A stretch of 50,012 nucleotides of DNA from Chloroflexota bacterium (GTDB taxonomy: Bacteria > Chloroflexota > Dehalococcoidia > DSTF01 > RBG-16-68-14): assembly GCA_029262675.1 (NCBI GenBank), contig JAJCYW010000013.1, positions 1 to 50,012 on the forward strand, in the 5' to 3' direction. Below, in pieces: positions 33,745 to 42,104 of the stretch. The notes beneath the pieces were generated by a model, which saw only the letters and a program-made list of their open reading frames with translations, ran no database searches and had not been told where the DNA came from. Made by a program: the position numbers and the translations under genes. Numbering within the stretch: the first letter of the stretch is position 1; every line of letters begins with the position of its first letter.

Positions 33745-34754
33745 TGTGACGTCCTCGGGTTTTCGTCGATGCCGCCAAGCGTGACGCGCTGCCACTCCCA
33801 GCACGCCACTCGGTGGCCGTCCTCAACCTGCGCCAGCTCCGGCGACTCCTCCACGCAGCGGTCGGCGCGGTAGTGGCAGCGGTCGTAGAACGAACAACCC
33901 GTACCCATGCTGATCAGATCAGGAGGCACGCCCTCGATGACCTCCAGCTTCGTGCGCCGCTCCTGGTCGAGGCGGGGCACCGAGCTAAGCAGTCCAACGG
34001 TGTACGGGTGACGCGGCTTCGCGTAGAGCGTCTTGGCCGGCGCCATCTCGATGATACGGCCGGCGTACATCACGTTCACACGATCCGCGTAGCGGGCGAC
34101 GACGCCGAGGTTGTGGGTGATGATGATGACGGAGGTGCCCAGCTCGCGGCTGAGACGCGCCAGGATCTCGAGCACCTGCGCCTGGATCGTCACGTCCAGC
34201 GCCGTCGTCGGCTCGTCGGCCAGCAACAGCTTGGGGTTGCAGGAGAGCGCCATCGCGATCATCACGCGCTGGCGCATACCGCCTGAGAACTGATGCGGGT
34301 AGTCCTTGACGCGGTTCTCGGCTTCTGAAATACCCACCATGTCTAGCAGCTGCACGGCGCGATTCATCGCCGACGCGGCGTCCATGTCCATGTGCAGCTC
34401 CAGCGCCTCCGTCAGCTGCTTCCCAATAGTCAGCACTGGGTTAAGCGACGTCATTGGCTCCTGGAAGATCATCGCGATCTTGTTGCCACGGACGTGGCGG
34501 ATCTCGCTCTCGTCGACCTTGAGGAGGTCCTCGCCCTCGAAGATCACTTCGCCGCCAAGGATCTTGCCCGGCGGGGACGCGATCAGCCGCAGCAGCGAGA
34601 GCGCACTCACACTCTTGCCGCAGCCGCTCTCGCCGACGAGGCCGAGCGTCTCGCCGGCCTCCACGTCGTAGCTAACGCCGTTGACGGCCTTCACTTCGCC
34701 TTCGTCGGTAAAGAACGAGGTGCGCAGGTCACGCACTTGCAGAAGAGGCGCCAT
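33741..34754 (-). CDS. Oligopeptide/dipeptide ABC transporter ATPase, OppD/DppD type
   Basis: 337 aa. Walker [10 protein letters not shown] (Val in place of the usual Ser/Thr after GKS), [19 protein letters not shown], signature [15 protein letters not shown], Walker [12 protein letters not shown]. The C-terminal domain has [16 protein letters not shown] and [14 protein letters not shown]. It works as a heterodimer with the following OppF-type subunit. The start lies 64 bp after the tRNA-Leu gene on the same strand with no visible terminator between them, so read-through from the tRNA promoter is possible. Confidence 0.93.
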   Translation of the reverse strand: MAPLLQVRDLRTSFFTDEGEVKAVNGVSYDVEAGETLGLVGESGCGKSVSALSLLRLIASPPGKILGGEVIFEGEDLLKVDESEIRHVRGNKIAMIFQEPMTSLNPVLTIGKQLTEALELHMDMDAASAMNRAVQLLDMVGISEAENRVKDYPHQFSGGMRQRVMIAMALSCNPKLLLADEPTTALDVTIQAQVLEILARLSRELGTSVIIITHNLGVVARYADRVNVMYAGRIIEMAPAKTLYAKPRHPYTVGLLSSVPRLDQERRTKLEVIEGVPPDLISMGTGCSFYDRCHYRADRCVEESPELAQVEDGHRVACWEWQRVTLGGIDENPRTSQ

Positions 34755-34817
34755 CCTAGCAGCCAGCCCTGATCATCTGCCCGCGCGGCATGGGGAAGGG
34801 ATGTGCGATGCAAAGCG

Positions 34818-34902
34818 TGGTGGGGAAGAGGAGACTCGAACTCCTACGCCTTGCGGCACATGATCCTAAATCATGCTCGTCTACCAATTCCGACACTTCC
34901 CC
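34818..34902 (-). tRNA. tRNA-Leu (anticodon UAG)
   Basis: 85 nt, with long variable arm typical of tRNA-Leu. Acceptor GGGGAAG pairs with CTTCCCC. The anticodon loop TTTAGGA sits in the stem CATGA/TCATG. The T-loop GTTCGAGTC is present and the 3' CCA is encoded. Confidence 0.95.
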
Positions 34903-35006
34903 GTAGAAATAGGACGAGGGCCGGAAGATGGCCGCTGGAGGCTCGATCCGTGAATCAAGCGTTTGCCCTCCACCTTCCTCAGCCCTCAGCCCGTGCGTTC
35001 TGCTGT

Positions 35007-35082
<76 letters not shown>

Positions 35083-35095
35083 CAAATGCGGCGCG

Positions 35096-35125
35096 AGTAT
35101 ACCACGGTTTTTCGCCGCACGGCAA
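35096..35125 (-). promoter_or_regulatory. Promoter of tRNA-Lys/tRNA-Leu
   Basis: Minus strand: -35 TTGCCG (35120-35125), 18-bp spacer, -10 TATACT (35096-35101), about 14 bp before the mature tRNA-Lys 5' end. Confidence 0.6.
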
Positions 35126-35159
35126 GCAGGGCTCTCCCTACACGCCGACACGCATTACG

Positions 35160-35273
35160 GGCCACAGAATACGCCTCTTGTGGCGTATGTGGGGCATGCC
35201 CTTCCGCAGTGTCACCCACAGGGTACGCTGCGCGCGGCGTACCCTGCAAGCTCCGTGGCTTCAGCCGCGGAGC
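35160..35273. other. Cluster of three hairpins between divergent tRNA genes
   Basis: Stems ATACGCC/GGCGTAT (35169-35188), AGGGTACGC/GCGTACCCT (35220-35245) and GCTCCG.GGC-TTCA-GCC.CGGAGC (35250-35273). No reading frame or known RNA family is recognised. The last stem carries the GGCTTCAGCC core also seen at 32610. Confidence 0.5.
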
Positions 35274-35275
35274 CG

Positions 35276-35304
35276 TTGACCGCCCAAGACCGCTCTGCTA
35301 GCAT
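35276..35304 (+). promoter_or_regulatory. Promoter of tRNA-Val
   Basis: -35 TTGACC (35276-35281), 17-bp spacer, -10 TAGCAT (35299-35304), ending 10 bp before the mature 5' end. Confidence 0.6.
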
Positions 35305-35314
35305 GATCGAACCT

Positions 35315-35391
35315 GGGCGGTTAGCTCAGTCGGCTAGAGCGCTGCGTTGACATCGCAGAGGTCACTGGTTCAAGTCCAGTACCGCCCACCA
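35315..35391 (+). tRNA. tRNA-Val (anticodon GAC)
   Basis: 77 nt. Acceptor GGGCGGT pairs with ACCGCCC. D-arm TAGCTCAGTCGGCTAGAGC. Anticodon loop TTGACAT in stem CTGCG/CGCAG. T-loop GTTCAAGTC and encoded CCA. Confidence 0.96.
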
Positions 35392-35399
35392 TCATCTGG

Positions 35400-35772
35400 A
35401 AACAAGAAGAAAGAGGCGACGACCAGGACGAGTAGCGGCGCAAGACAGGTCTCCAGAGAGGGGGGCGGCCATCGCATCGTGATGGCTTGCTGGAAGCCTC
35501 CCGGCCGGAGCGCCGCGAACACCACCTGCGAGCCGGGCTCCGAAAGCTGAACTACAGAACGTGAGCAGCCAAGAGTCCGCAGGAAGCGGACTCGAAGCTG
35601 ATTCAGAGAATGTGAATCAGCCCTAGGCAGCCCCGGAGGCACCCGTTAGCGGCCAAAGTCGAGGTCTGAATGCACAGGCCGCCACTCGCGGCGGCCCGCA
35701 TTCAGGCAAACGAGGGTGGAACCACGTGAGCGCAGCCTCCCGTCCCTTACGGCGGGAGGCTGTTGTATTTGC
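35400..35772 (+). promoter_or_regulatory. T-box riboswitch of thrS
   Basis: The conserved T-box sequence reads AGGGTGGAACCACG at 35713-35726. It is followed by a terminator hairpin (AGCCTCCCG at 35734-35742 with CGGGAGGCT at 35753-35761) and a T-rich tail. Upstream are a long paired stem (TGAATGC...GCATTCA), a GCTGGAAG-type segment and an AGAGAGG segment as in stem I. GAACACCACC at about 35517-35527 carries two overlapping-frame ACC triplets, fitting a threonine specifier. Uncharged tRNA-Thr would stabilise the antiterminator and allow thrS transcription. The 5' limit and the exact specifier are approximate. Confidence 0.88.
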
Positions 35773-35794
35773 GAGGGTGACGAGGAGGACGGAC

Positions 35795-37558
35795 ATGGCC
35801 GAAACGCCAAAGCTCAAAGAGATGTCTCAAGAAGATCGGCTGCACCGCATGCGCCACTCCGCGGCGCACATCATGGCGGAGGCGGTGCTGGAGCTGTTCG
35901 ACGGTGCGAAGTTCGCCATCGGGCCAGCAATCGACAACGGGTTCTACTACGACTTCGACCTGCCGCAGCCGCTGACGCCGGACGACCTGCAGAAGATCGA
36001 TCGGCGGATGCGCCGCACGATCAAGCGCAACGTAGAGTTCGTCCATTCGGACATCACGAAAGACGAAGCGCGCGCAATGTTCGCCGGCCAGCCGTACAAG
36101 CTCGAGCTAATCGACGGCATCGAGGACGAGGCCGTCAGCCTCTACCAGCACGGCGACTTTACGGACCTCTGTGAAGGGCCCCATGTCGGTCGCAGCGGCC
36201 AGGTCGGTGCGTTTAAGCTGACCAGCAGCTCCGGCGCCTACTGGCGCGGTGATGAGCACAACCCGATGCTGCAACGCATCTACGGCGCGCTGTTTGAAAC
36301 ACAGGAAGAGCTGGACGCACACCTGGAGCGCGTGGAGGAAGCCCAGCGTCGCGACCACCGCCGGCTCGGCCGCGAACTGGGGTTGTTCGCCGGCCACGAG
36401 TTGATCGGCGCCGGCCTGCCGCTCTGGCTGCCCAAGGGCGCAACGGTGCGGCGGCTGCTGGAGGAGTTCATCACGGGTCTGGAGCGACAGGCCGGCTATC
36501 AACACGTCTACACGCCGCATCTGGCCAAGCGTGAACTATACGAGATCTCCGGCCACTGGGACCACTTCCAGGACGATATGTTCCCCCCGATGGACCTGGA
36601 GCACGAGCAGATGGTGCTGCGGCCGATGAATTGCCCGCACCACATCCTGATCTACAAGAACGACCACCACAGCTACCGCGACCTGCCGGTGAAGATCGCG
36701 GAGCTGGGGACGATGTACCGCTACGAGCGTTCCGGCGTCGTCGGCGGCCTGAGCCGCGTGCGCGCTATGACCTTGAACGACGCGCACATCTTCTGTGCGC
36801 CGGAGCAGGTCAAGGCGGAGTTCTCCAACGTCATGCGCATGGTGGAGGAAGCGTACGAACACCTCGGCATCACCGAGTACTCGTACCGGCTCTCTCTGCG
36901 CGACCCGGAGAACAAGGAGAAGTACGCGCCCGGCGACGAGATGTGGGACACCGCCGAACAAACCTTGCGTGAGGCGATGGACGAACTAAGCCTGCCATAC
37001 ACCGTCGCACCGGGCGAAGCGGCGTTCTACGGGCCAAAGCTGGACATCCAGTTCAGCGACTTGTTGGGGCGCGAGGAGACCTACTCGACGATCCAGATCG
37101 ACTTCCACCTGCCGAACCAGTTCGACCTCAGCTACATCGGCGAGGACAACGAGGAGCACCGGCCCGTCATCATCCACCGCGGCGTGATCAGCACCATGGA
37201 GCGGATGATGGCGCATCTAATCGAACTCTACGGCGGCGCCTTCCCCCTCTGGCTGGCGCCGATCCAGGCCGTCGTGATCCCGATCGCCGACCGTCACCTC
37301 GATTTCGCCAGCCAGGTCGTCGACGACATGCTGGCCGCCGACCTCCGCGTCGAACTCGATGACGGCGGCGATCGCATGCAGGCCAAGATCCGCAACGCGC
37401 AGTTGCAGAAGGTCCCGTACATGCTGGTCGTCGGCGACAGGGAGCAGGAGGCCGAATCCGTCGCGGTCCGCCTGCGGAGCGGCGAAGACCTGGGTCCCCT
37501 GCCCGTCTTTCAGGTCATCGACCGGCTGAAGGACGAAGTCGCGACGCGGACGAAGTAG
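35795..37558 (+). CDS. thrS: Threonyl-tRNA synthetase
   Basis: 587 aa from the ATG at 35795, which has GAGGAGG about 7 bases upstream; the frame is open further up but that lies in the riboswitch. The protein starts directly in the editing domain (RMRHSAAHIMAEAVL) and lacks the N-terminal TGS domain. The catalytic core shows MNCPHHI (zinc ligand), a motif 2 segment MYRYERSGVVGGLSRVRAMT and FYGPKLDIQ. The anticodon-binding domain fills the last 110 residues (VVIPIADRHLDFASQV). It charges tRNA-Thr. Controlled by the T-box leader. Confidence 0.96.
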   Translation: MAETPKLKEMSQEDRLHRMRHSAAHIMAEAVLELFDGAKFAIGPAIDNGFYYDFDLPQPLTPDDLQKIDRRMRRTIKRNVEFVHSDITKDEARAMFAGQPYKLELIDGIEDEAVSLYQHGDFTDLCEGPHVGRSGQVGAFKLTSSSGAYWRGDEHNPMLQRIYGALFETQEELDAHLERVEEAQRRDHRRLGRELGLFAGHELIGAGLPLWLPKGATVRRLLEEFITGLERQAGYQHVYTPHLAKRELYEISGHWDHFQDDMFPPMDLEHEQMVLRPMNCPHHILIYKNDHHSYRDLPVKIAELGTMYRYERSGVVGGLSRVRAMTLNDAHIFCAPEQVKAEFSNVMRMVEEAYEHLGITEYSYRLSLRDPENKEKYAPGDEMWDTAEQTLREAMDELSLPYTVAPGEAAFYGPKLDIQFSDLLGREETYSTIQIDFHLPNQFDLSYIGEDNEEHRPVIIHRGVISTMERMMAHLIELYGGAFPLWLAPIQAVVIPIADRHLDFASQVVDDMLAADLRVELDDGGDRMQAKIRNAQLQKVPYMLVVGDREQEAESVAVRLRSGEDLGPLPVFQVIDRLKDEVATRTK

Positions 37559-37617
37559 AATCTGCTGGCGCGAAAGCGACTGCGGCCATTGACCCAGTTC
37601 GCGGCGTCATCGATGAT

Positions 37618-38154
37618 GTGGCTGTGCTGAACGAACGCGACGCAACCGACGGTAATGGCTGCCTGGCCTGCGAACTCACATCCGGCCGCCGCGAGTTGCC
37701 GGGCGGCCGCATCTACGAAACACCGAGCTGGGTCGTGGAGCACTGCATCGGCCCGTTGGGCGTGGGAACGCTGATCGCCAAGCCGAAACGCCACCTCCTC
37801 CACGTCTGGGAGCTGAACGACACCGAGGCGGCTGAGCTGGGACCGCTTCTGCGCGATTGCAGCGCAGTCATTGCTGCACTAGTCCAACCGGATCAGGTCT
37901 ACGCTTGCCTCTGGTCGCATGTCGCGTGGACGGCCGGCCACATCCACTTCGTTGTTCAGCCGGCCTGGGACGCGATGCAGGCCGATCACACAAGACCGGG
38001 CCCCTTCCTCCAAGTCGACATGTTCACCGCGAACGAGCCGCCACCACCTGACAACGTAGTAGCCTTCGCTGAGCGTGCGCGTGCGGCGTTCGAGCGGAGC
38101 GAGGGAGCAGCAAAGCGCGGAATACCACGCGAATCACACGCGGAACGCGTGTGA
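37618..38154 (+). CDS. HIT-family protein
   Basis: 178 aa, GTG start. Nucleotide-binding HIT fold: an N-terminal CLACEL knuckle, PKRHLLHVWELNDTEAAELG, and the histidine-triad segment GHIHFVVQP, where the usual HxHxHxx reads HIHFVVQ, so the third histidine is missing. Canonical HIT hydrolases cleave nucleoside phosphoramidates or dinucleotides; the altered triad makes activity uncertain. A 12-bp perfect hairpin spans its stop codon. Confidence 0.8.
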   Translation: MAVLNERDATDGNGCLACELTSGRRELPGGRIYETPSWVVEHCIGPLGVGTLIAKPKRHLLHVWELNDTEAAELGPLLRDCSAVIAALVQPDQVYACLWSHVAWTAGHIHFVVQPAWDAMQADHTRPGPFLQVDMFTANEPPPPDNVVAFAERARAAFERSEGAAKRGIPRESHAERV

Positions 38155-38157
38155 TTC
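38131..38157 (+). terminator. Hairpin across the HIT stop codon
   Basis: Perfect 12-bp stem GAATCACACGCG/CGCGTGTGATTC with a GAA loop. It overlaps the stop codon and is not followed by a T-run, so it may be a weak terminator or mRNA-stabilising structure. Confidence 0.45.
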
Positions 38158-38195
38158 AATGAGAATTCGTGTGAGGCCTTAAGAAGGATCCAAAC

Positions 38196-39431
38196 GTGTC
38201 GCCTATCCTCCAACTCCTGATCGTACTCGTCATCATCATCGTCGCGGCGAAGGCGTCCGGCCTCCTCGCCGTCCGCATCGGCCAGCCGGCGGTGCTAGGC
38301 GAGCTGGCGGCCGGTGTCATTCTAGGCCCCTCCGTAATCGACATCTTTGCGCTCGATTTCCTCCATGACGCCCACTTCGACTTGGAGGAGACCATCCTCC
38401 TCATGGCCGAGCTGGGCGTCATCTTTCTGATGTTGCTGGCCGGCCTGGAGACCGACCTGGAAGAGGTGAGCAAGGTACGCCGGGTGGCGATCATGGCGGG
38501 GTCGTTCGGGGTGCTGTTTCCCATCGTCCTGGGAACGCTGGTCTCGCTGCCGTTCGGGTTCAGCTTCAAGGAATCTGTGTTCGCTGGCATCATCCTCTCC
38601 GCGACCAGTGTCAGCATCTCCGCACGTACGCTGATGGAGTTGGGGGTGCTGCAAGGCAGACAGGGTGTCTCGATCCTGGCCGCGGCCGTGATCGACGACG
38701 TCCTCGTGATCCTGATCCTCTCGTTCTTTATCGCGTTCGCCGTCGACGACGGCGAGGGCGGAGGAGTTCTGGAGGTCGTCATCATCGTGGGACGGGTGCT
38801 GCTCTTCTTCGTTGTCGCGCTCGTCGTCGGCGCCATCATCCTGCCGCCGCTGATGCGCTGGGCCGCCGACGCGCCGATGAGCGAGGGCGTGTTTGCGACC
38901 GCCCTTGTCGTCGTCCTCCTCGCGGCCTGGTTCTCGGAGTACGTTGGCGAGGTCGCCATGATCACGGGCGCGTTCCTGGCCGGAATCTTCCTGCGCCAGA
39001 CGGACGTCTACCGCATCATCAACGAGAAGATGCACACGATATCGTATGGCTTCTTCGTGCCCATTTTCTTCGTCGGCGTGGGCCTCAAGGCGGACGCGAC
39101 GCAGTTCGAGGCGTCAGACGCACTGCTCCTCGCCGCAATCTCGGCGATTGCGGTCGTCTCGAAGATCGTCGGCAGTGGCCTCGGCGCGCGCATCGCGGGG
39201 GAGAACAACACTAGCTCGCTCCAGATCGGCGTCGGCATGGTCTCGCGCGGGGAGGTCGGACTGATCGTGGCCAGCGTCGGCCTTACCCAGGGACTCCTCG
39301 ATACGAATCTCTTCTCGGTGATGGTACTGATGGTCCTGATCACGACGCTGGTGACACCCATCTTGCTCAAGATTGTCTTCTCGAATCGGGAGCAGGCGGA
39401 GGGGGAACTGAAGGAGGAACAGCATGCCTAG
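38196..39431 (+). CDS. Cation:proton antiporter, CPA2 family
   Basis: 411 aa with about 12 membrane helices, GTG start. Family features are an N-terminal LLAVRIGQPAVLGELAAGVILGPS, a helix with LAGLETDLEE, and ARTLMELGVLQGRQGVSILAAAVIDDVLVIL containing the ion-binding Asp pair (IDDV). VSRGEVGLIVASVGL near the C-terminus is typical of Na+(K+)/H+ antiporters. It lacks the KTN/RCK regulatory domain found in KefB/C. Its end overlaps by 8 bp a gene for a PII-like protein, which probably regulates it. Confidence 0.92.
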   Translation: MSPILQLLIVLVIIIVAAKASGLLAVRIGQPAVLGELAAGVILGPSVIDIFALDFLHDAHFDLEETILLMAELGVIFLMLLAGLETDLEEVSKVRRVAIMAGSFGVLFPIVLGTLVSLPFGFSFKESVFAGIILSATSVSISARTLMELGVLQGRQGVSILAAAVIDDVLVILILSFFIAFAVDDGEGGGVLEVVIIVGRVLLFFVVALVVGAIILPPLMRWAADAPMSEGVFATALVVVLLAAWFSEYVGEVAMITGAFLAGIFLRQTDVYRIINEKMHTISYGFFVPIFFVGVGLKADATQFEASDALLLAAISAIAVVSKIVGSGLGARIAGENNTSSLQIGVGMVSRGEVGLIVASVGLTQGLLDTNLFSVMVLMVLITTLVTPILLKIVFSNREQAEGELKEEQHA

Positions 39432-39768
39432 CATGGTGCTCTTGGTGCTACACGACTTGAAGGATTTCAACGCCGTGATGACCGCCTGGCGGGAGGCGGG
39501 CGCGCCTGCCATCACGATCCTGGACAGCGTGGGCAGCCGGGAGCTGGAGGAACAAGCGAAACGCGACGACCTGCCGCTGATGCCGACCGTGCGCGACCTC
39601 CTCCAGTCCGACGACGCGCTGCGCAAATCGATCTTCACGATCATTGAAGACGCCATGGTCGACCCCATAGTCGAAGTTACCGAGCGCGTCATGGGCGACC
39701 TGGCGCAAGCGCAGAAGGGCATCCTCGTCGTCCTTCCCGTCACGCGCGTCGTCGGGTACCGCACCTAA
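39424..39768 (+). CDS. PII-like signalling protein paired with the antiporter
   Basis: 114 aa. The beta-alpha-beta plan MVLLVLHDLKDFNAVMTAWREAGAPAITILDS matches the PII superfamily core. The C-terminal part (KGILVVLPVTRVVGYR) resembles its last strands. The T-loop is replaced by a sequence with charged and hydrophobic residues (RDDLPLMPTVRDLLQSDD), unlike GlnB/GlnK. Overlaps the antiporter by 8 bp, so translation is coupled. A nucleotide-dependent control of transport is inferred from context. Confidence 0.7.
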   Translation: MPSMVLLVLHDLKDFNAVMTAWREAGAPAITILDSVGSRELEEQAKRDDLPLMPTVRDLLQSDDALRKSIFTIIEDAMVDPIVEVTERVMGDLAQAQKGILVVLPVTRVVGYRT

Positions 39769-39800
39769 GGGCGGGCGACACGTTTGGCGTCGGATTCGAG

Positions 39801-39847
39801 AATCGCCGTCCACGGCGATTCCTGAAGGCGCTGGTTTTGCCAGCGCC
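39801..39847. other. Two tandem hairpins upstream of accC
   Basis: AATCGCCGT-CC-ACGGCGATT (39801-39820) and GGCGCTGG-TTTTG-CCAGCGCC (39827-39847). There is no T-run. They may terminate the antiporter transcript or regulate accC. Confidence 0.45.
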
Positions 39848-39955
39848 CGGTTGCAGCCATGAGGCGGCCATGCTACCTTCCACCTCGCGTTGATTTTCAT
39901 GCGCCTCCGCCACGCAGAAGCCGCCCGAGAAGAATGGCGCGACGCATAGGACACG

Positions 39956-41491
39956 ATGTTTAAGAAGATCCTGATCGCCAACCGGGGCGAGATCGCCCTC
40001 CGCATCATGCGCACCTGCCGCGAGCTTGGCATCGGTACGGTCGCCGTCTACTCGGACGTCGATCGCCACGCGCTCCACGTCCGCTACGCCGACGAGGCCT
40101 ACCTCCTCGGACCGGGGCCGCCGCTCGAGAGCTACTTGAACATTCCCAAGATTCTCCAGGTCATGCGCGAATCGAAGGCAGACGCTGTGCATCCCGGCTA
40201 CGGCTTCCTCGCCGAGAACGCTGACTTCGCGGACGCCGTGCGCAAGGCAAAGAAGAAGTTCATCGGCCCGTCCGCGAAGGCGATGCGGCTGCTGGGCGAC
40301 AAGGTCAGCGCCCGTCGGTTGATGGGTACGGCAGACGTGCCCGTGGTCCCCGGCGCTGACGGCGAGGTGACGCCGGCGCAGGCCGCGAAGGTCGCGAAGG
40401 AGATCGGGTTCCCCGTACTGATCAAGGCCGCCGCCGGTGGCGGCGGCAAGGGCATCCGCCACGTCTCAGACGCGTCCGAGTTGGAGGCGGCGGTGAAGGT
40501 GGCGTCCAGCGAGGCGGCGTCCGCGTTCGGCCATGGCGGTGTCTTCGTAGAGAAGTACCTCTCCCCCGTGCGCCACGTGGAGGTGCAGGTAATCGCCGAT
40601 AGCAAGGGCAACGCCGTCGCGCTCGGTGAACGCGAGTGCTCGATCCAGCGCCGCCACCAGAAGCTGGTGGAGGAGACGCCGTCCGTCGCCGTCGACCCCG
40701 ATCTGCGCGAGCGGATGTGCCTGGCCGCCGTCGCCGCGGTCAAGGCCGCCGCGTACGAGAACGCTGGAACCGTGGAGTTCTTGGTCGATGAGAACAAAGA
40801 CTTCTACTTCCTGGAGGTCAACACGCGACTCCAGGTGGAGCACCCCGTCACGGAGCTCTGTACCGGCCGCGACCTCGTCGCCGACCAGATCCGCGTCGCC
40901 GCGGGAGAGAAGCTGCCCTACAGTCAGGCCGACATCCAGCCGCAGGGCCACGCGATCGAGTGCCGGATCTCCGCGGAGGACCCGTTCAACGACTTCATGC
41001 CGTCGCTGGGACGCGTCGACTGGGTCGAGCAGCCGTCCGGCCCCGGCGTGCGCGTCGATAGCTGCCTCTTCAGTGGCGCGGAGGTGCCCTACCACTACGA
41101 CCCAATGCTGGCGAAGCTGATCTGCTGGGGAGAGACGCGCGACGACGCGATCCGGCGCATGCTGCGAGCGCTCCAGGAGTACGTCGTCGTCGGCCTCCAG
41201 ACCAACATCCCGTTCCACCTCCAGCTCCTCGCCGACGAGCGCTTTGTGAAGGGCGAATTCCACACCGGCTGGCTGGAGGAGTCGTTCGAGATGGAGCCGC
41301 TGGACGGACACCCGGACGAGCAGACGGCGCTGCTGGTGGCCGCCGTCCTCTCGCACCTCAAGAAGCGCCGGCCGGCGGCAATCGGCACCGCGGCAGGACG
41401 CGGCAGCGCCTGGCGGACGGCAGGCAGAGAGCGGCTGATGGAAGGCCGCAGCGCAGCGCAGAGGCGGGGATGGCGTCAACCTACCGGCTAA
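39956..41491 (+). CDS. accC: Biotin carboxylase subunit of an acyl-CoA carboxylase
   Basis: 511 aa. ATP-grasp enzyme that carboxylates biotin on its carrier protein. Starts MFKKILIANRGEIALRIMRTC. The ATP-binding glycine loop is AAAGGGGKGI, bicarbonate and biotin site residues lie in RDCSIQRRHQK-type segment (here GERECSIQRRHQKLVEE), and EVNTRLQVEHPVTE is present. The last 50 residues are an extra basic tail not found in E. coli AccC. It overlaps the biotin carrier gene by 22 bp. The carboxyltransferase gene is not in the window, so the acyl-CoA substrate is open. Confidence 0.95.
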   Translation: MFKKILIANRGEIALRIMRTCRELGIGTVAVYSDVDRHALHVRYADEAYLLGPGPPLESYLNIPKILQVMRESKADAVHPGYGFLAENADFADAVRKAKKKFIGPSAKAMRLLGDKVSARRLMGTADVPVVPGADGEVTPAQAAKVAKEIGFPVLIKAAAGGGGKGIRHVSDASELEAAVKVASSEAASAFGHGGVFVEKYLSPVRHVEVQVIADSKGNAVALGERECSIQRRHQKLVEETPSVAVDPDLRERMCLAAVAAVKAAAYENAGTVEFLVDENKDFYFLEVNTRLQVEHPVTELCTGRDLVADQIRVAAGEKLPYSQADIQPQGHAIECRISAEDPFNDFMPSLGRVDWVEQPSGPGVRVDSCLFSGAEVPYHYDPMLAKLICWGETRDDAIRRMLRALQEYVVVGLQTNIPFHLQLLADERFVKGEFHTGWLEESFEMEPLDGHPDEQTALLVAAVLSHLKKRRPAAIGTAAGRGSAWRTAGRERLMEGRSAAQRRGWRQPTG

Positions 41492-41988
41492 CGCTCAACG
41501 AGCAGGAGCACGAGCTAGAGGTGGAGGAGCACGACGGCTCCTTCCGCGTGCGCTTGGGCGACGAGTGGTATCCGTTGGAGCTGGAGCGGATCGGGGACAC
41601 AGCCCGCTACTCGCTCCTGCTCAACCACCGACCGCTAGACGTCTTCGCAGAGGAAGGGCCGCACGGCTACCACATCGTCATCGGCCCGCGCCGGTTCGCG
41701 ATCACGACGCCGGCGCTGGCGCGCGGCCGCCGCGCGGACGGACCGGCGGACGTCGACGCCGGTACGGACACCGGGGAATGGGTGCTAGTATCGCCAATGG
41801 CCGGCGTCATCCGCGAGGTGAGCGTCGAACCGGGCGACGAAGTCGAGGCGGGTCAGACGATCGTCGTTATCGAGGCGATGAAGATGCAGAACGACCTCCA
41901 CGCACGGCGTGCGGGCACGGTGAAGGCCGTCTACGTCTCCGCGGGCCAGCAGGTGGAGCAAGGCGCGAAACTGGTCGTACTGCTATAG
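41470..41988 (+). CDS. Biotin carboxyl carrier protein
   Basis: 172 aa. A biotinyl domain in the last 75 residues has VSPMAGVIREVSVEPGDEVEAGQ and the biotinylation motif EAMKM (K138). The first 80 residues form a beta-rich N-terminal domain (YRLTLNEQEHELEVEEHDG) like those linked to acyl-CoA carboxylase alpha subunits; in many relatives this is fused to the biotin carboxylase. Here the two are separate genes that overlap by 22 bp. Carries the carboxybiotin arm between catalytic sites. Confidence 0.95.
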   Translation: MASTYRLTLNEQEHELEVEEHDGSFRVRLGDEWYPLELERIGDTARYSLLLNHRPLDVFAEEGPHGYHIVIGPRRFAITTPALARGRRADGPADVDAGTDTGEWVLVSPMAGVIREVSVEPGDEVEAGQTIVVIEAMKMQNDLHARRAGTVKAVYVSAGQQVEQGAKLVVLL

Positions 41989-42027
41989 GCGGAAGCTGGC
42001 CGCTCCAACGCGTTCGTTCCCGTGGCG

Positions 42028-42057
42028 TTGACTCAATCAAGCCAGATTCGATATAGT
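42028..42057 (+). promoter_or_regulatory. Promoter of infC-rpmI-rplT
   Basis: -35 TTGACT (42028-42033), 18-bp spacer, -10 TATAGT (42052-42057). The predicted leader is about 40 nt to the AUA start of infC. Confidence 0.6.
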
Positions 42058-42104
42058 TCCGGCTGTACTATGATACGACGTATGTTTATCGTTAGGGTGC
42101 AGGC

